From NCBI RefSeq assembly GCF_014466955.1, contig NZ_AP023396.1:3906001-3970000 (forward strand): a stretch of DNA of 64,000 bases. Reading direction: 5' to 3'. How positions within the stretch are numbered: position 1 is the stretch's first letter; each line of letters opens with the position of its first letter. The notes under the pieces were generated by a model that saw nothing but the letters and a program-made list of their open reading frames with translations, was not told the DNA's origin and made no database searches. The position numbers and the translations under genes were made by a program. This document shows positions 24,823 to 33,288 of the stretch, one piece after another. This DNA is from Nocardia wallacei (GTDB lineage: Bacteria > Actinomycetota > Actinomycetes > Mycobacteriales > Mycobacteriaceae).

Positions 24823-25874
24823 GCACCGCCATCGACCTCGAAGTCGACGGCAGAACCGTCACCATCACCAACCCCGACAAGATCTACTTCACCAAGCGCG
24901 GCGAAACCAAACTCGACCTCGTCCGCTACTACCAGGCCGTCGCCGAACCGTTCCTGCGCACCGTCCGCGACCGGCCCGTCCTGCTCGAACGCTACCCCGA
25001 CGGCGCGAGCGGCAAATCCTGGTTCCAGAAACGCGTCCCCAAATCGGTACCCGACTGGCTGCAGACCACCGTCGTCTCCACCCCCAACGGCACCACCAGC
25101 GACGCCCTCGTCGCCGCCGACCTCGCCCACATCCTGTGGGCAGTCAACCTGGGCTGCTTGGGATTTCACGTCTGGCCCACCCACGCCGGCGCCGCCGAAC
25201 ACAGCACCGCACCCGAGGTGCACGACGCCGCCGGGACACTCCTGCCACCCACCGGCGTCACCGACGAACTCCGCATCGACCTCGACCCCTCCCCCGGCAC
25301 CGCCTTCGACGACCTGCGCGAAACCGCCGCGCTGACCCGCGATCTGTGCGCCGAACTCGGCATCGACGCCCGCCTCAAGACCTCCGGCTCCCGCGGCCTG
25401 CACATCTACATCCTGCTCGAACCCCGCTGGGACGGCTACCAGGTCCGCGCGGCCGCCGTCGCCCTCGCCCGCGAACTCGAACGCCGCCACGGCGACCTCA
25501 TCACCGCCCAATGGTGGAAGGAGAACCGCGGCAGCCGAATCTTCGTCGACTACAACCAGAACGCCCCGCACCGCACCGTATTCGGCGCCTGGTGCGTGCG
25601 CCCCAAGGTCGGCGGCCAGGTCTCCACCCCGCTCGCCTGGGACGAACTCGACACCGTCGTCCCCGACGAACTCACCCTCGCCACCGTCCCCGCCCGCGTC
25701 ACCGAACTCGGCGACCCGTGGGCCGACCGCACCCCGCAATCCATCGAGCCACTGCTCGACATGTCCACGCGCGACCTGGAATCCGGCCTCATGGACGCCC
25801 CCTGGCCGCCCGTCTACCCGAAAATGCCCAACGAACCCCCACGCGTCCAGCCCAGCCGAGCCCGCAAGGAGTAG
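24819..25874 (+). CDS. LigD-type primase-polymerase (PolDom) protein, PolD1-like
   Basis: A 351-residue archaeo-eukaryotic primase-family polymerase. Signature stretches are VTITNPDKIYFTKRGETKLD, the catalytic acidic pair in ELRIDLDPSPGTAFDDLR, the KTSGSRGLHIYI loop with conserved His and the SRIFVDYNQN aspartate. Stand-alone PolDom proteins add ribo- or deoxynucleotides during gap filling. It is coupled to ligC by a 4-base overlap, suggesting joint use in repair. No ku gene is in the window. Confidence 0.9.
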   Translation: MSTAIDLEVDGRTVTITNPDKIYFTKRGETKLDLVRYYQAVAEPFLRTVRDRPVLLERYPDGASGKSWFQKRVPKSVPDWLQTTVVSTPNGTTSDALVAADLAHILWAVNLGCLGFHVWPTHAGAAEHSTAPEVHDAAGTLLPPTGVTDELRIDLDPSPGTAFDDLRETAALTRDLCAELGIDARLKTSGSRGLHIYILLEPRWDGYQVRAAAVALARELERRHGDLITAQWWKENRGSRIFVDYNQNAPHRTVFGAWCVRPKVGGQVSTPLAWDELDTVVPDELTLATVPARVTELGDPWADRTPQSIEPLLDMSTRDLESGLMDAPWPPVYPKMPNEPPRVQPSRARKE

Positions 25875-25889
25875 CCGGAACCGACCGCG

Positions 25890-26561
25890 TCAGCCCTGAT
25901 CCTCGATCTTCGGGAAGGACCGGGTGACCAGGGTCAGCAGCATGTCCGCCAGCAGATGGTGCACCTGCTCACGCGACAGCGAACCGCGCGTGATCCATTC
26001 GCGCCCAGCCGCTTTCACCAGCCCGCCGTAGGCGCGCACCAGCGCGCGCAACTCAGCGCTGCGCTTGGAGCCCGCCAGGCCGACCATATGCAGCAACCGG
26101 TCGGCGGCCGCGTCGTCGGCCGCGTCGAGGATGCGCTCCACCTCCGGATCGTCACCGATGCCCTCGTGCCCGGTCACCTTCACCCACGTGCTGCCGTGCT
26201 CGCCGATGGTGTCCAGCAACCACGCCACACTCGCCTCCACCCGCTCGCGGGTGTCGCCCGTGGGCACCACCATGTGATCGGGCCGCGGCAGCGTCACCAT
26301 CCGCCGCACCACCGCCAGATACAGGTCACGCTTGTTGCCGAAATAGTGATTGATCAGCCCGCGCGCGACACCCGCACGCTGCGCCAGCTCCGCGGTCGAC
26401 ACGGCCGCGTACGGGCGCTCACCGAACATCTCGATCGCGCATTCCAGAATCTGCGCGCGCCGTTCGTCGGGCTCGAGCCGACGCCGCCGCGCCGACGGAT
26501 CGGCGACGGTATCCACCGGCAGCGTGGTCTCGGAGCGACTGGTTTCAGAGTGAGCGGGCAA
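25890..26561 (-). CDS. TetR-family transcriptional regulator
   Basis: A 223-residue regulator. After a 28-residue variable tail comes the HTH: LEPDERRAQILECAIEMFGE and STAELAQRAGVARGLINHYF. The C-terminal ligand domain includes WVKVTGHEGIGDDPEVERIL and KRSAELRALVRAYGGLVKAA. Its 5' end overlaps the acyl-CoA dehydrogenase gene by 17 bp on the same strand, so the two are co-transcribed, and the regulator probably controls that fatty-acid-related gene. It converges with the PolDom gene (15 bp gap). Confidence 0.88.
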   Translation of the reverse strand: MPAHSETSRSETTLPVDTVADPSARRRRLEPDERRAQILECAIEMFGERPYAAVSTAELAQRAGVARGLINHYFGNKRDLYLAVVRRMVTLPRPDHMVVPTGDTRERVEASVAWLLDTIGEHGSTWVKVTGHEGIGDDPEVERILDAADDAAADRLLHMVGLAGSKRSAELRALVRAYGGLVKAAGREWITRGSLSREQVHHLLADMLLTLVTRSFPKIEDQG

Positions 26562-27690
26562 TGAGATCCTTCATCACCTCGTTGGAACCGGCCAGGATGC
26601 GCAGCACCCGGGCACCCGTGTACAGCTGAGAGATCGGGTATTCCGTCATGTATCCATAGCCACCGAACAGTTGCAGACAGCGATCCACCACAATACCCAA
26701 CTGGTCGGTGAGCCAGTATTTCGCCATGGCCGCGGTCGGGATGTCCAGCTCACCACGCAGATGCTTGACAATGGCATCGTCGAGGAACGTCCGGCCCACC
26801 GTTGCCAGCGTTTTGCACTCGGCCAGCTCGAATTTCGTGTTCTGCATCGCGAACAGCGGCTTGCCGAACGCCTCGCGCCCCTTGGTGTACTCGACCGTCA
26901 GATCGACGGCCTTCTCCATCATCGCCACCGCCATGATCGCGGTCACCAGCCGCTCCTGCGCCAGCAGCTGCATCATCTGATAGAAGCCCTGCCCCTCGGC
27001 CTCACCGAGCAGATTCGCCGCCGGAACCCGCAGCCCGTCGAAGAACAACTCCGCGGTGTCCTGCCCCTTGCCACCGATCTTCGACAGGATCCGGCCGCGC
27101 TCGAACCCCGGCGTGTCGTCCCCGACCTCCGCGAAGATCAGCGACACCCCCGCGGCGCCCTTCGTCGGATCGGTCTTGGCGGCGATGACGATGCCGTCGC
27201 ACAGCCAGCCGTTGGAGATGAATATCTTCGACCCGGTGATGACGTACTCGTCGCCCTCGCGCACCGCCCGGGTCTTGATGTTCTGCAGATCCGAACCCGT
27301 GCCCGGCTCGGTCATCCCGATCGAGAGCACCATCTCCCCGCTGGCCGCCTTCGGCAGCACCCGCGCCTTGAGCTCCTCGGAACCGAACTGATGCAGATAC
27401 GGCGCGATGATCGACGAATGCACCGGCATGCCCAGCGCGCCGTCACCCTGGAAGGTCTGCTCCTCGATGATGGCCGCCTCGTGCGCGAAAGTGCCTCCGC
27501 CGCCGCCGTATTCGGCCGGAATCGAGGCGCACAGCAGGCCCAGCTCACCGGCCCGGTGGTACAGCTCCCGATCGGGATGGCCCTGCGCGACGAACTTCTC
27601 CTCGTGCGGAACGACCTCCTTGGCGAAGAAGTCCTTCGCCAACTCGCGTACGGCCTCGACCTCGTCGTCGCTCCATGGGGCGCGCACCAT
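26545..27690 (-). CDS. Acyl-CoA dehydrogenase (FadE, long-chain type)
   Basis: A 381-residue flavoenzyme that introduces the alpha,beta double bond in acyl-CoA. The FAD/substrate signature SIGMTEPGTGSDLQNIKT is intact, as are the GRILSKIGGKGQDTAELFF strand and the C-terminal CLQLFGGYGYMTEYP. The C-terminal YEG glutamate of medium-chain enzymes is absent (ILAGSNEVM), but LAQERLVTAIM carries the glutamate position used by long-chain and isovaleryl enzymes, so it is likely active. ATG 27690 (MVRAPWSDDEVE) is preferred because GAAGGG lies upstream; an ATG seven codons earlier is possible. Electron acceptor is presumably ETF. Confidence 0.92.
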   Translation of the reverse strand: MVRAPWSDDEVEAVRELAKDFFAKEVVPHEEKFVAQGHPDRELYHRAGELGLLCASIPAEYGGGGGTFAHEAAIIEEQTFQGDGALGMPVHSSIIAPYLHQFGSEELKARVLPKAASGEMVLSIGMTEPGTGSDLQNIKTRAVREGDEYVITGSKIFISNGWLCDGIVIAAKTDPTKGAAGVSLIFAEVGDDTPGFERGRILSKIGGKGQDTAELFFDGLRVPAANLLGEAEGQGFYQMMQLLAQERLVTAIMAVAMMEKAVDLTVEYTKGREAFGKPLFAMQNTKFELAECKTLATVGRTFLDDAIVKHLRGELDIPTAAMAKYWLTDQLGIVVDRCLQLFGGYGYMTEYPISQLYTGARVLRILAGSNEVMKDLIARSL

Positions 27691-27792
27691 CGTTGTTGCC
27701 CTTCGTCTCATGCCCGGCCGGCACCCACCGGCCCTCCGAGCACCAGCGTGGACGACTATTGGCGGAATGTCAACAACGCTCCCGGCGGGCCG

Positions 27793-28524
27793 TCACCCCG
27801 CCTCGTGCGCCTGATTGACCTCGGCCAGCGTCGTGAAGATCGGCGTCTCCGGATCCGCGGCGATCCCCTGCCGCCGCAGGAACCCATCGATCAACCCCCA
27901 CACCAGCTCACTGGCCTCCACCACGAACTCCTCCGCCCCCTCCGCCGGCGGACCCTCCAGCCACAGATCCGTCGTCGCCACCACCACACCGATCACCGCG
28001 CGCGACAGATAATCGATCCCGCCCACCTCCACCGGCACCGCGTCGGCGATCGCCCGCGCCAGCTTGGTGAACCGGCGCGCGGCATCGCGGCCCAGATCGA
28101 ACTGCAACACCGAACCGTCCCGCTCACCACCCGACCCCGGCGACACCGGCGCCTGCGCCAGGAACCGGAACACGTTGGGATGCTCCAGAATCCCCCGCGC
28201 GTAATCACCGAAAACCCGCCGCAACGCCGGCCGCGGCGGCTGCAACAGCAGCGTCATATCCTCCCCCGTCGCCGCGAACGCCGTCCGCGACATGCGCTCC
28301 GCCACGGCCGTGTACAGATCCGCCTTGTCCGCGAACTGCCGATACAACCGCGGCTTGGTGATCCCCGCCTCGCGCGCGATGCCGTCCATACTCGGCCGCG
28401 GACCCGTCCGATCGATCACCCGAATCGCCGCGTCGACGATCTCGTCGCGAGTCACGCGCGGCGAATGGGTATTACGGCTGGGACGGGGCACGACCGACTC
28501 GACTCCCTGGGGCAGTGGGCTCAC
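27793..28524 (-). CDS. TetR-family transcriptional regulator
   Basis: About 243 residues. The HTH is VTRDEIVDAAIRVIDRTG and SMDGIAREAGITKPRLYRQF, followed by ligand-domain helices (FGDYARGILEHPNVFRFLAQ and SRAVIGVVVATTDLWLEGP). GTG 28524 is my best start; a GTG 13 codons before the HTH is also possible and ribosome-binding evidence is weak for both. Sequence further upstream lies in the divergent promoter and is not coding. The spacer to the divergent hydrolase gene contains repeated palindromes that are good candidates for its operators. Confidence 0.82.
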   Translation of the reverse strand: MSPLPQGVESVVPRPSRNTHSPRVTRDEIVDAAIRVIDRTGPRPSMDGIAREAGITKPRLYRQFADKADLYTAVAERMSRTAFAATGEDMTLLLQPPRPALRRVFGDYARGILEHPNVFRFLAQAPVSPGSGGERDGSVLQFDLGRDAARRFTKLARAIADAVPVEVGGIDYLSRAVIGVVVATTDLWLEGPPAEGAEEFVVEASELVWGLIDGFLRRQGIAADPETPIFTTLAEVNQAHEAG

Positions 28525-28536
28525 AGCGAGACTACA

Positions 28537-28659
28537 CGTACCGGCAGTACGAAAGCAGCCCACACCGACTGTGAACGTATACAGGGAAAACCAGGTACGC
28601 ACCGTCCGCCAACCCAATATCCCCGTACCCTCGGTATCGTCGATCGTACCGGCGGTACG
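28537..28659. promoter_or_regulatory. Three palindromic TetR-type operators in a divergent promoter
   Basis: CGTACCGGCAGTACG (28537-28551), a degenerate CGTACCCTCGGTATC (28624-28638) and CGTACCGGCGGTACG (28645-28659) share one 15-bp pattern; the last extends to 9-bp perfect arms (GATCGTACC / GGTACGATC, 28642-28662). They lie between the TetR gene and the hydrolase gene, one near each start, so autoregulation and control of the hydrolase-SDR pair are likely. Confidence 0.65.
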
Positions 28660-28696
28660 ATCCAGCGGGACAGCCCGGCACTGCGAGGTAGACACG

Positions 28697-29578
28697 ATGA
28701 CCCACCTGCCCGACCCCGACCTGCTCCGGCCACGCCGGCGCACCGTGCGCAACGGCGACCTCGAACTCGCCGTCCACGAACGCGGCAACCCCAAGGCCGA
28801 CACCCTCGTCCTCGTCCACGGCATCACCGACACCCACCGAATCTGGGACGACGTCGCCCGGATGCTCGCCGACAGCTTCCACGTCGTCACCTATGACGTC
28901 CGCGGCCACGGCCGCTCCGCCAAACCCCCTCGCGCCCAGGACTATCGGCTCACCGACCTGACCGACGACCTCTACGCCGTACTCGACGCCGTCAGCCCCG
29001 GCCGCCCCGCACACGCCGCCGGCCACGGCTGGGGCGCCTTCCAACTGTGGGCCGCGCTCGGCGACCCCCGCGCCAACACCCGCATCGCCTCCGGCACCGC
29101 CCTGTGCGCCCCCGACCTCGGCCGCCTCGCACTGGCCCTACGCCACCCCCGCCTGCCCGACGCACCCTGGTGGAAGCTTCCCGGACTCGGCTGGCTCGTC
29201 CTCGGCCGCCGCCTACTGGGCCGCCCGCGCGTGCGCGCCCGGCTCGTCCACGGCACACCCCCGCTCGCACGCACGTGGGCCACCGACCTGCTCGCCGGGG
29301 CCCGCATCGTGCACGCCAACCTCCTCCACCACCTACGCCACCCTGCCGAAACCCACACCGCCGTACCGGTCCAGTTGATCGTCGACCGCGCCGACGCCCT
29401 CGCCCTGCCCGCCGCCGCCGACCACGTCCGCCGCGGCGCCGACCGGCTGTGGTGCTACCGGCTGCCCGCCGACCACTGGCTGCCCATCACCGAACCACTG
29501 CTGGTCGGCGAGGCGATCGCCAACTTCATCGACGACCTCCGCGCCGACAACGCCCCCATCGAATACTCGCCGCGATAG
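28697..29578 (+). CDS. Alpha/beta-hydrolase-fold protein lacking the catalytic nucleophile
   Basis: A 293-residue protein with an epoxide-hydrolase/EphD-like scaffold: DTLVLVHGITDTHRIWDDVA with the oxyanion HG, FHVVTYDVRGHGRSAKPP, and the C-terminal His in LPADHWLPITEPLL. The nucleophile elbow reads AGHGWGAFQL, that is G-H-G-W-G, where hydrolases have Ser and epoxide hydrolases have Asp (GHDWG). The codon is an unambiguous GGC. It may be a non-hydrolytic binding protein or use a different chemistry. It lies 91 bp upstream of the zinc-ribbon SDR gene on the same strand, recalling EphD, in which a hydrolase and an SDR are fused. Confidence 0.75.
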   Translation: MTHLPDPDLLRPRRRTVRNGDLELAVHERGNPKADTLVLVHGITDTHRIWDDVARMLADSFHVVTYDVRGHGRSAKPPRAQDYRLTDLTDDLYAVLDAVSPGRPAHAAGHGWGAFQLWAALGDPRANTRIASGTALCAPDLGRLALALRHPRLPDAPWWKLPGLGWLVLGRRLLGRPRVRARLVHGTPPLARTWATDLLAGARIVHANLLHHLRHPAETHTAVPVQLIVDRADALALPAAADHVRRGADRLWCYRLPADHWLPITEPLLVGEAIANFIDDLRADNAPIEYSPR

Positions 29579-29669
29579 CCGAACCTCGGCCACCGAGATC
29601 GGCCGCGGGCCCACGATGCGACAATGAGACGCCACCTCACCAGCGCACGAAGGACAGACCCGCACCACG

Positions 29670-31133
29670 ATGGCCCACAACGACCCGACGACCCGCACGG
29701 CATCGCCGGAGCCCGCCATCGACCCGGCGGACCTCGCCGCCTGCCTCCGCGTACTCGACCAGGCCGCGCAACTCGACAAAGAGCACCCCGACTCGGTAGC
29801 CGTGCAGCACGCCGTCGGGCACATGTTCAAAAAGCTCAAGCAGCGCCGCCGCGTCGCCGCCCGCGACGCCAAGTCCGCCGCCGACCGTGCCGTGGTGGCC
29901 GCCACCGCCACCGGCTCACCCCACCGCATCGACGACGAGACCGCCGGAATCCCGTTGTCCCCCAACAGCACCGGGACCACTGCGGGCACCCTCGTCCGCC
30001 CCCGGCCGTGCTACATCTGCAAACAGCGATACACCCGCGTCGACACCTTCTACCACCAGCTGTGCCCCGACTGCGCCGCCCGCAGCCACGCCAAGCGCGA
30101 CGCCCGCACGGACCTGCGCGGCCGCCGCGCGCTGCTCACCGGCGGCCGCGCCAAGATAGGCATGTACATCGCGCTGCGGCTGCTGCGCGACGGCGCCCAC
30201 ACCACCATCACCACCCGTTTCCCCAACGACGCCGTCCGCCGCTTCAAAGCCCAGCCCGACAGCGCCGACTGGATCCACCGCCTCCGCGTCGTCGGCATCG
30301 ATCTCCGCGACCCCGCTCAGGTGGTGGCGCTGGCCGACGACGTCGCGGCACAAGGGCCCCTCGATATCCTGATCAACAACGCCGCGCAGACCGTCCGCCG
30401 CTCACCCGGCGCCTACAGCGCGCTCGCCGAGGCCGAGAACGGCCCGCTGCCCGCCGGCGAACTGCCCGACACGGTCAGCTTCGGCAAGACCATGCAGGCC
30501 CACCCCACGGCGCTCACCGCATCGCTGGCCCCCGCGCTCTCGGCCGCCGACGTCACCGACCTCGCCCTCGTCGCGGGTTCGGCCACACCCGAACGCATTT
30601 CGCGCGGCGTCGCCATCGACGCCGGCGGCCTGGTACCCGACCTCGCGCACACCAACAGCTGGGTGCAGACCGTCGCCGAAGTCGACGCCACCGAACTGCT
30701 CGAGGTGCAGCTGTGCAACTCGGTCGCACCGTTCGTGCTCGTTTCGCGCCTGCGCCCCGCGATGGCCGCCGCGTCCGCCCGCCGCAAGTACGTCGTCAAC
30801 GTCTCCGCCATGGAAGGCGTGTTCAGCCGCGCCTACAAGGGACCCGGCCACCCGCACACCAATATGGCCAAGGCCGCGCTCAACATGCTCACCCGCACCA
30901 GCGCCCGCGAAATGTTCGAAGCCGACCGCATTCTCATGACCGCCGTCGACACGGGCTGGATCACCGACGAACGCCCGCACTACACCAAGCTCCGCCTGGC
31001 CGAGGAAGGATTCCACGCGCCCCTCGACCTGGTCGACGGCGCCGCGCGCGTCTACGACCCCATCGTCCGAGGCGAGCAGGGCGTCGACCTGTACGGCTGC
31101 TTCCTCAAGGACTACGAGCCGTCCAACTGGTGA
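29670..31133 (+). CDS. Short-chain dehydrogenase-like protein with N-terminal zinc ribbon
   Basis: A 487-residue protein. Residues 1-100 are helical and charged (HAVGHMFKKLKQRRRVAARD). Residues about 112-135 hold a two-CxxC zinc ribbon (CYICKQRYT and LCPDCAARS). Residues 145-480 are a Rossmann SDR: ALLTGGRAKIGMYIALRLL binds NAD(P), and GPLDILINNAAQTV is the NNAG-type motif. The catalytic serine is present in VVNVSAMEGVF, but the YxxxK motif reads TNMAK (in HTNMAKAALNML): the lysine remains and the tyrosine position is threonine. The reaction is therefore uncertain. It probably works with the preceding nucleophile-less hydrolase. Confidence 0.78.
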   Translation: MAHNDPTTRTASPEPAIDPADLAACLRVLDQAAQLDKEHPDSVAVQHAVGHMFKKLKQRRRVAARDAKSAADRAVVAATATGSPHRIDDETAGIPLSPNSTGTTAGTLVRPRPCYICKQRYTRVDTFYHQLCPDCAARSHAKRDARTDLRGRRALLTGGRAKIGMYIALRLLRDGAHTTITTRFPNDAVRRFKAQPDSADWIHRLRVVGIDLRDPAQVVALADDVAAQGPLDILINNAAQTVRRSPGAYSALAEAENGPLPAGELPDTVSFGKTMQAHPTALTASLAPALSAADVTDLALVAGSATPERISRGVAIDAGGLVPDLAHTNSWVQTVAEVDATELLEVQLCNSVAPFVLVSRLRPAMAAASARRKYVVNVSAMEGVFSRAYKGPGHPHTNMAKAALNMLTRTSAREMFEADRILMTAVDTGWITDERPHYTKLRLAEEGFHAPLDLVDGAARVYDPIVRGEQGVDLYGCFLKDYEPSNW

Positions 31134-31226
31134 GGCCCGGCGAATCCGCCGTTCCACCTGAGGTTCTCGTCCTCGTTGCTGCTTTGGAGTGAGGTTGTGT
31201 GTTCTGCGGTTGATGTTTGGGTTGAA

Positions 31227-31478
31227 TTTACATGCTTAAATTCGCATAGGTCGATAGCGGTATCTTTATACCGGCTTGCTCACTGCGATCCGCCTGCCAA
31301 GCCTTCGCCCGCCCGAACGCCTTGTTACACAGTCATATTGGTTGACCGCGCCGGACCTTAGGGCTGGGCGACGCCCCCCGAGGAGCATCTCGGATGCCGT
31401 CACTGCTGCCGCTCCCCCATCGAAGTTCGAGCATCTCGCATCCACTCGACAAACCTTTTACATGCCAGAATTCGCATA
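31227..31478. repeat. Imperfect 22-bp direct repeat pair in an AT-richer intergenic gap
   Basis: TTTACATGC-n3-AATTCGCATA occurs at 31227-31248 and 31457-31478, 230 bp apart, differing only in the middle three bases, and each is followed by a similar GGTATC-containing stretch. The 31134-31532 interval is visibly less GC-rich than its surroundings. I see no gene in it; short open frames there lack ribosome-binding sites and typical codon use. It could be remnant mobile or foreign DNA. Confidence 0.6.
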
Positions 31479-31532
31479 TCGGTATATAGGTATCGGCAAT
31501 GCATCCTCGTTCTTCGCCGTTAGGCTGCCCCG

Positions 31533-31932
31533 GTGATCGAGGCTGTCGTTTTTCGATGTCGGAGAGACCCTGGTCGATGAGACTCGACGGTATGAGCAAT
31601 GGGCGGATTGGATCGGAGTCCCCCGGCTGACGTTCATGGGCGTGCTCGGTGGAGTGATCGCTGCCGGACGGGATTACTCCGAGGTTTTCGAGGTGTTCCG
31701 GCCCGGGTTCGATCTGGATCGCGAGCGTGAGTCGCTCACTGCCGCGCACGGGCCGGGGATCACCGAGGGTGATCTCTATTCCGAAGTGCGGCAAGCGCTT
31801 TCGGACCTGCGCCGCCTCGCGGTCTGGGTAGGGATCGTCGGGAACCGCGACTCCCCCGAAGTCGCGCTCGCCGACTCCCGAATTCGGTCGCTGGACGAGT
31901 TGCCGGGGTTGGTGGCCGCGGAGAATCGCTGA
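31533..31932 (+). pseudogene. HAD-family hydrolase remnant (frameshift plus internal deletion)
   Basis: The frame from GTG 31533 begins MIEAVVF and shifts inside a run of five T (31549-31553). Removing one T gives VVFDVGETLVDETRR, the HAD motif I with both aspartate-type positions, and continues in the frame that stops at 31932. After AVWVGIVGN the sequence jumps to SRIRSLDELPGLV, which belongs near the C terminus of such enzymes, so roughly 80 residues with motifs III and IV appear deleted. The product cannot be functional. Confidence 0.75.
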
Positions 31933-31995
31933 GCCGGAAGGTGGGTGGGCGCGAACTCGGTGGGCATCCGGGTCACGTCCTTCTAAGCTGAATGT

Positions 31996-32385
31996 GTGAT
32001 GTACCGGCTGCTGGCAGACGTCACCGCGGGCGTGCACTACTTGTTCGTCGTCTACCTGGTGACGGGCGGGTTCCTCACGTGGCGGTGGCGCTGGACCATC
32101 TGGACGCATCTGGCGGCCGTCGGCTGGGGGTTCAGCACGGTGCTCTTCGGGGTCGACTGCCCGCTCACCCATCTGGAGAACTGGGCTCGGCACCGGGGCG
32201 GTGCCGCCGGACTGCCGCCGGGCGGGTTCATCGACCACTACATCACCGGAGTCCTGTATCCGCGAGACGCGCTGGATCTGGTGCGGGTGCTGGTGGTGAT
32301 CGTGGTGGCGATGTCGTGGGCCGGGCTGTGGTGGTTGTCGCGGCGACGGGACTATCTCACGCCGATTCCGCCCTCGCCGCAGTAG
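31996..32385 (+). CDS. DUF2784 family small membrane protein
   Basis: A 129-residue protein with three or four hydrophobic helices: LLADVTAGVHYLFVVYLVTG, WTHLAAVGWGFSTVLFGV and VLVVIVVAMSWAGLWWL. The conserved DCPLTHLENWAR and FIDHYITGVLYP loops identify DUF2784, an integral membrane family of unknown function common in actinobacteria. The start is GTG 31996 or the immediately following ATG 31999. It ends 12 bp before the convergent thioesterase. Confidence 0.88.
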   Translation: MMYRLLADVTAGVHYLFVVYLVTGGFLTWRWRWTIWTHLAAVGWGFSTVLFGVDCPLTHLENWARHRGGAAGLPPGGFIDHYITGVLYPRDALDLVRVLVVIVVAMSWAGLWWLSRRRDYLTPIPPSPQ

Positions 32386-32397
32386 CCGGCCGCGCCG

Positions 32398-33147
32398 TCA
32401 GGGCAGGCGCGCGGCGATGTAGTCGGCCACCTCGGCAACCTTTTCGTCCAGGTAGAAGTGCCGGCCGGGGAAGGTCGCCAGCTCGAACTCGCCGGTGGTG
32501 TGGTCGCGCCACTGCCCGGCCTGCTCGGGGGTGACGGTGGGGTCGGCGTCGCCGAGCAGCGCGGAGATGGTGCAGCGCAACGGTTCTCCGGGTGCGAGCG
32601 CGTAGGTCTCGACCGCCCGGTAATCGTTGCGGACGGCGGGCAGTACGAGGTCGGCCAGTCCGGGCTCGGTGCGTAGCACGGCCACCGAGGCGGGGTCGTT
32701 GGCGAGCCGCTCCAGTTCCGCGATCAGGTCCGCGTCGGGCGCATCGTGCAGGCGGCCGGGGTACGGCGCCGACGGGGCGATGCGGCCCGAGACGAACAGG
32801 CGGGTCAGGTCGCGGCCCGCGGCCTCCAGGCGGCGGGCGGTCTCGAACGCGACGGTGGCGCCCATGCTGTGCCCGAACAGCGCGAGCCCGGCGGGCTGCG
32901 CGAGGGTCGTCAACTCGCGGGCCACCTCGGCGGCCATCGCGCCGATATCGTCGACCATCGGCTCACCGAGGCGGTCCTGTCGCCCCGGGTACTGCACGGC
33001 GACGACGGTGATGCCGTCCATTCGTTGCGCGAGCGGACGGAACGCACTCGCCGAACCGCCGCCCGGCGGGAAGCACACCAGCACCGCGCGCGGCCGCGCC
33101 TCCGTCCGGAACTCCCGCAACCAGGTGCCGCTGCCGTCTACCGCCAC
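32398..33147 (-). CDS. Type II thioesterase (TesA/GrsT family)
   Basis: A 249-residue alpha/beta-hydrolase thioesterase that removes wrong acyl groups from carrier proteins of NRPS/PKS lines. Family markers are VCFPPGGGSASAFRPLA, VVAVQYPGRQDRLGEP, the nucleophile elbow LFGHSMGATVAFE, the acid in LGDADPTV and the His in FPGRHFYLDE. The start is GTG 33147. No NRPS, PKS or acyl-carrier gene is in the window, so it acts in trans or belongs to a cluster that has been lost. Confidence 0.9.
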   Translation of the reverse strand: MAVDGSGTWLREFRTEARPRAVLVCFPPGGGSASAFRPLAQRMDGITVVAVQYPGRQDRLGEPMVDDIGAMAAEVARELTTLAQPAGLALFGHSMGATVAFETARRLEAAGRDLTRLFVSGRIAPSAPYPGRLHDAPDADLIAELERLANDPASVAVLRTEPGLADLVLPAVRNDYRAVETYALAPGEPLRCTISALLGDADPTVTPEQAGQWRDHTTGEFELATFPGRHFYLDEKVAEVADYIAARLP

Positions 33148-33288
33148 GTCGCCTCCTTCGAACGCCTACCGTGGATTCGGCACGAGCATCCAGTTCGAGC
33201 ATCGCACAGCGCCGACGCCCGGCTGCCATCCCCCGATGCGCACCTTGCACAGCGTGCATTCACGCACACGTCGCAGCGGCAGCCGATG

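Noticed and set aside
31176..31361. Small open frame in the AT-richer gap
   Set aside because: No ribosome-binding site, atypical composition and no family resemblance; better explained as non-coding remnant.
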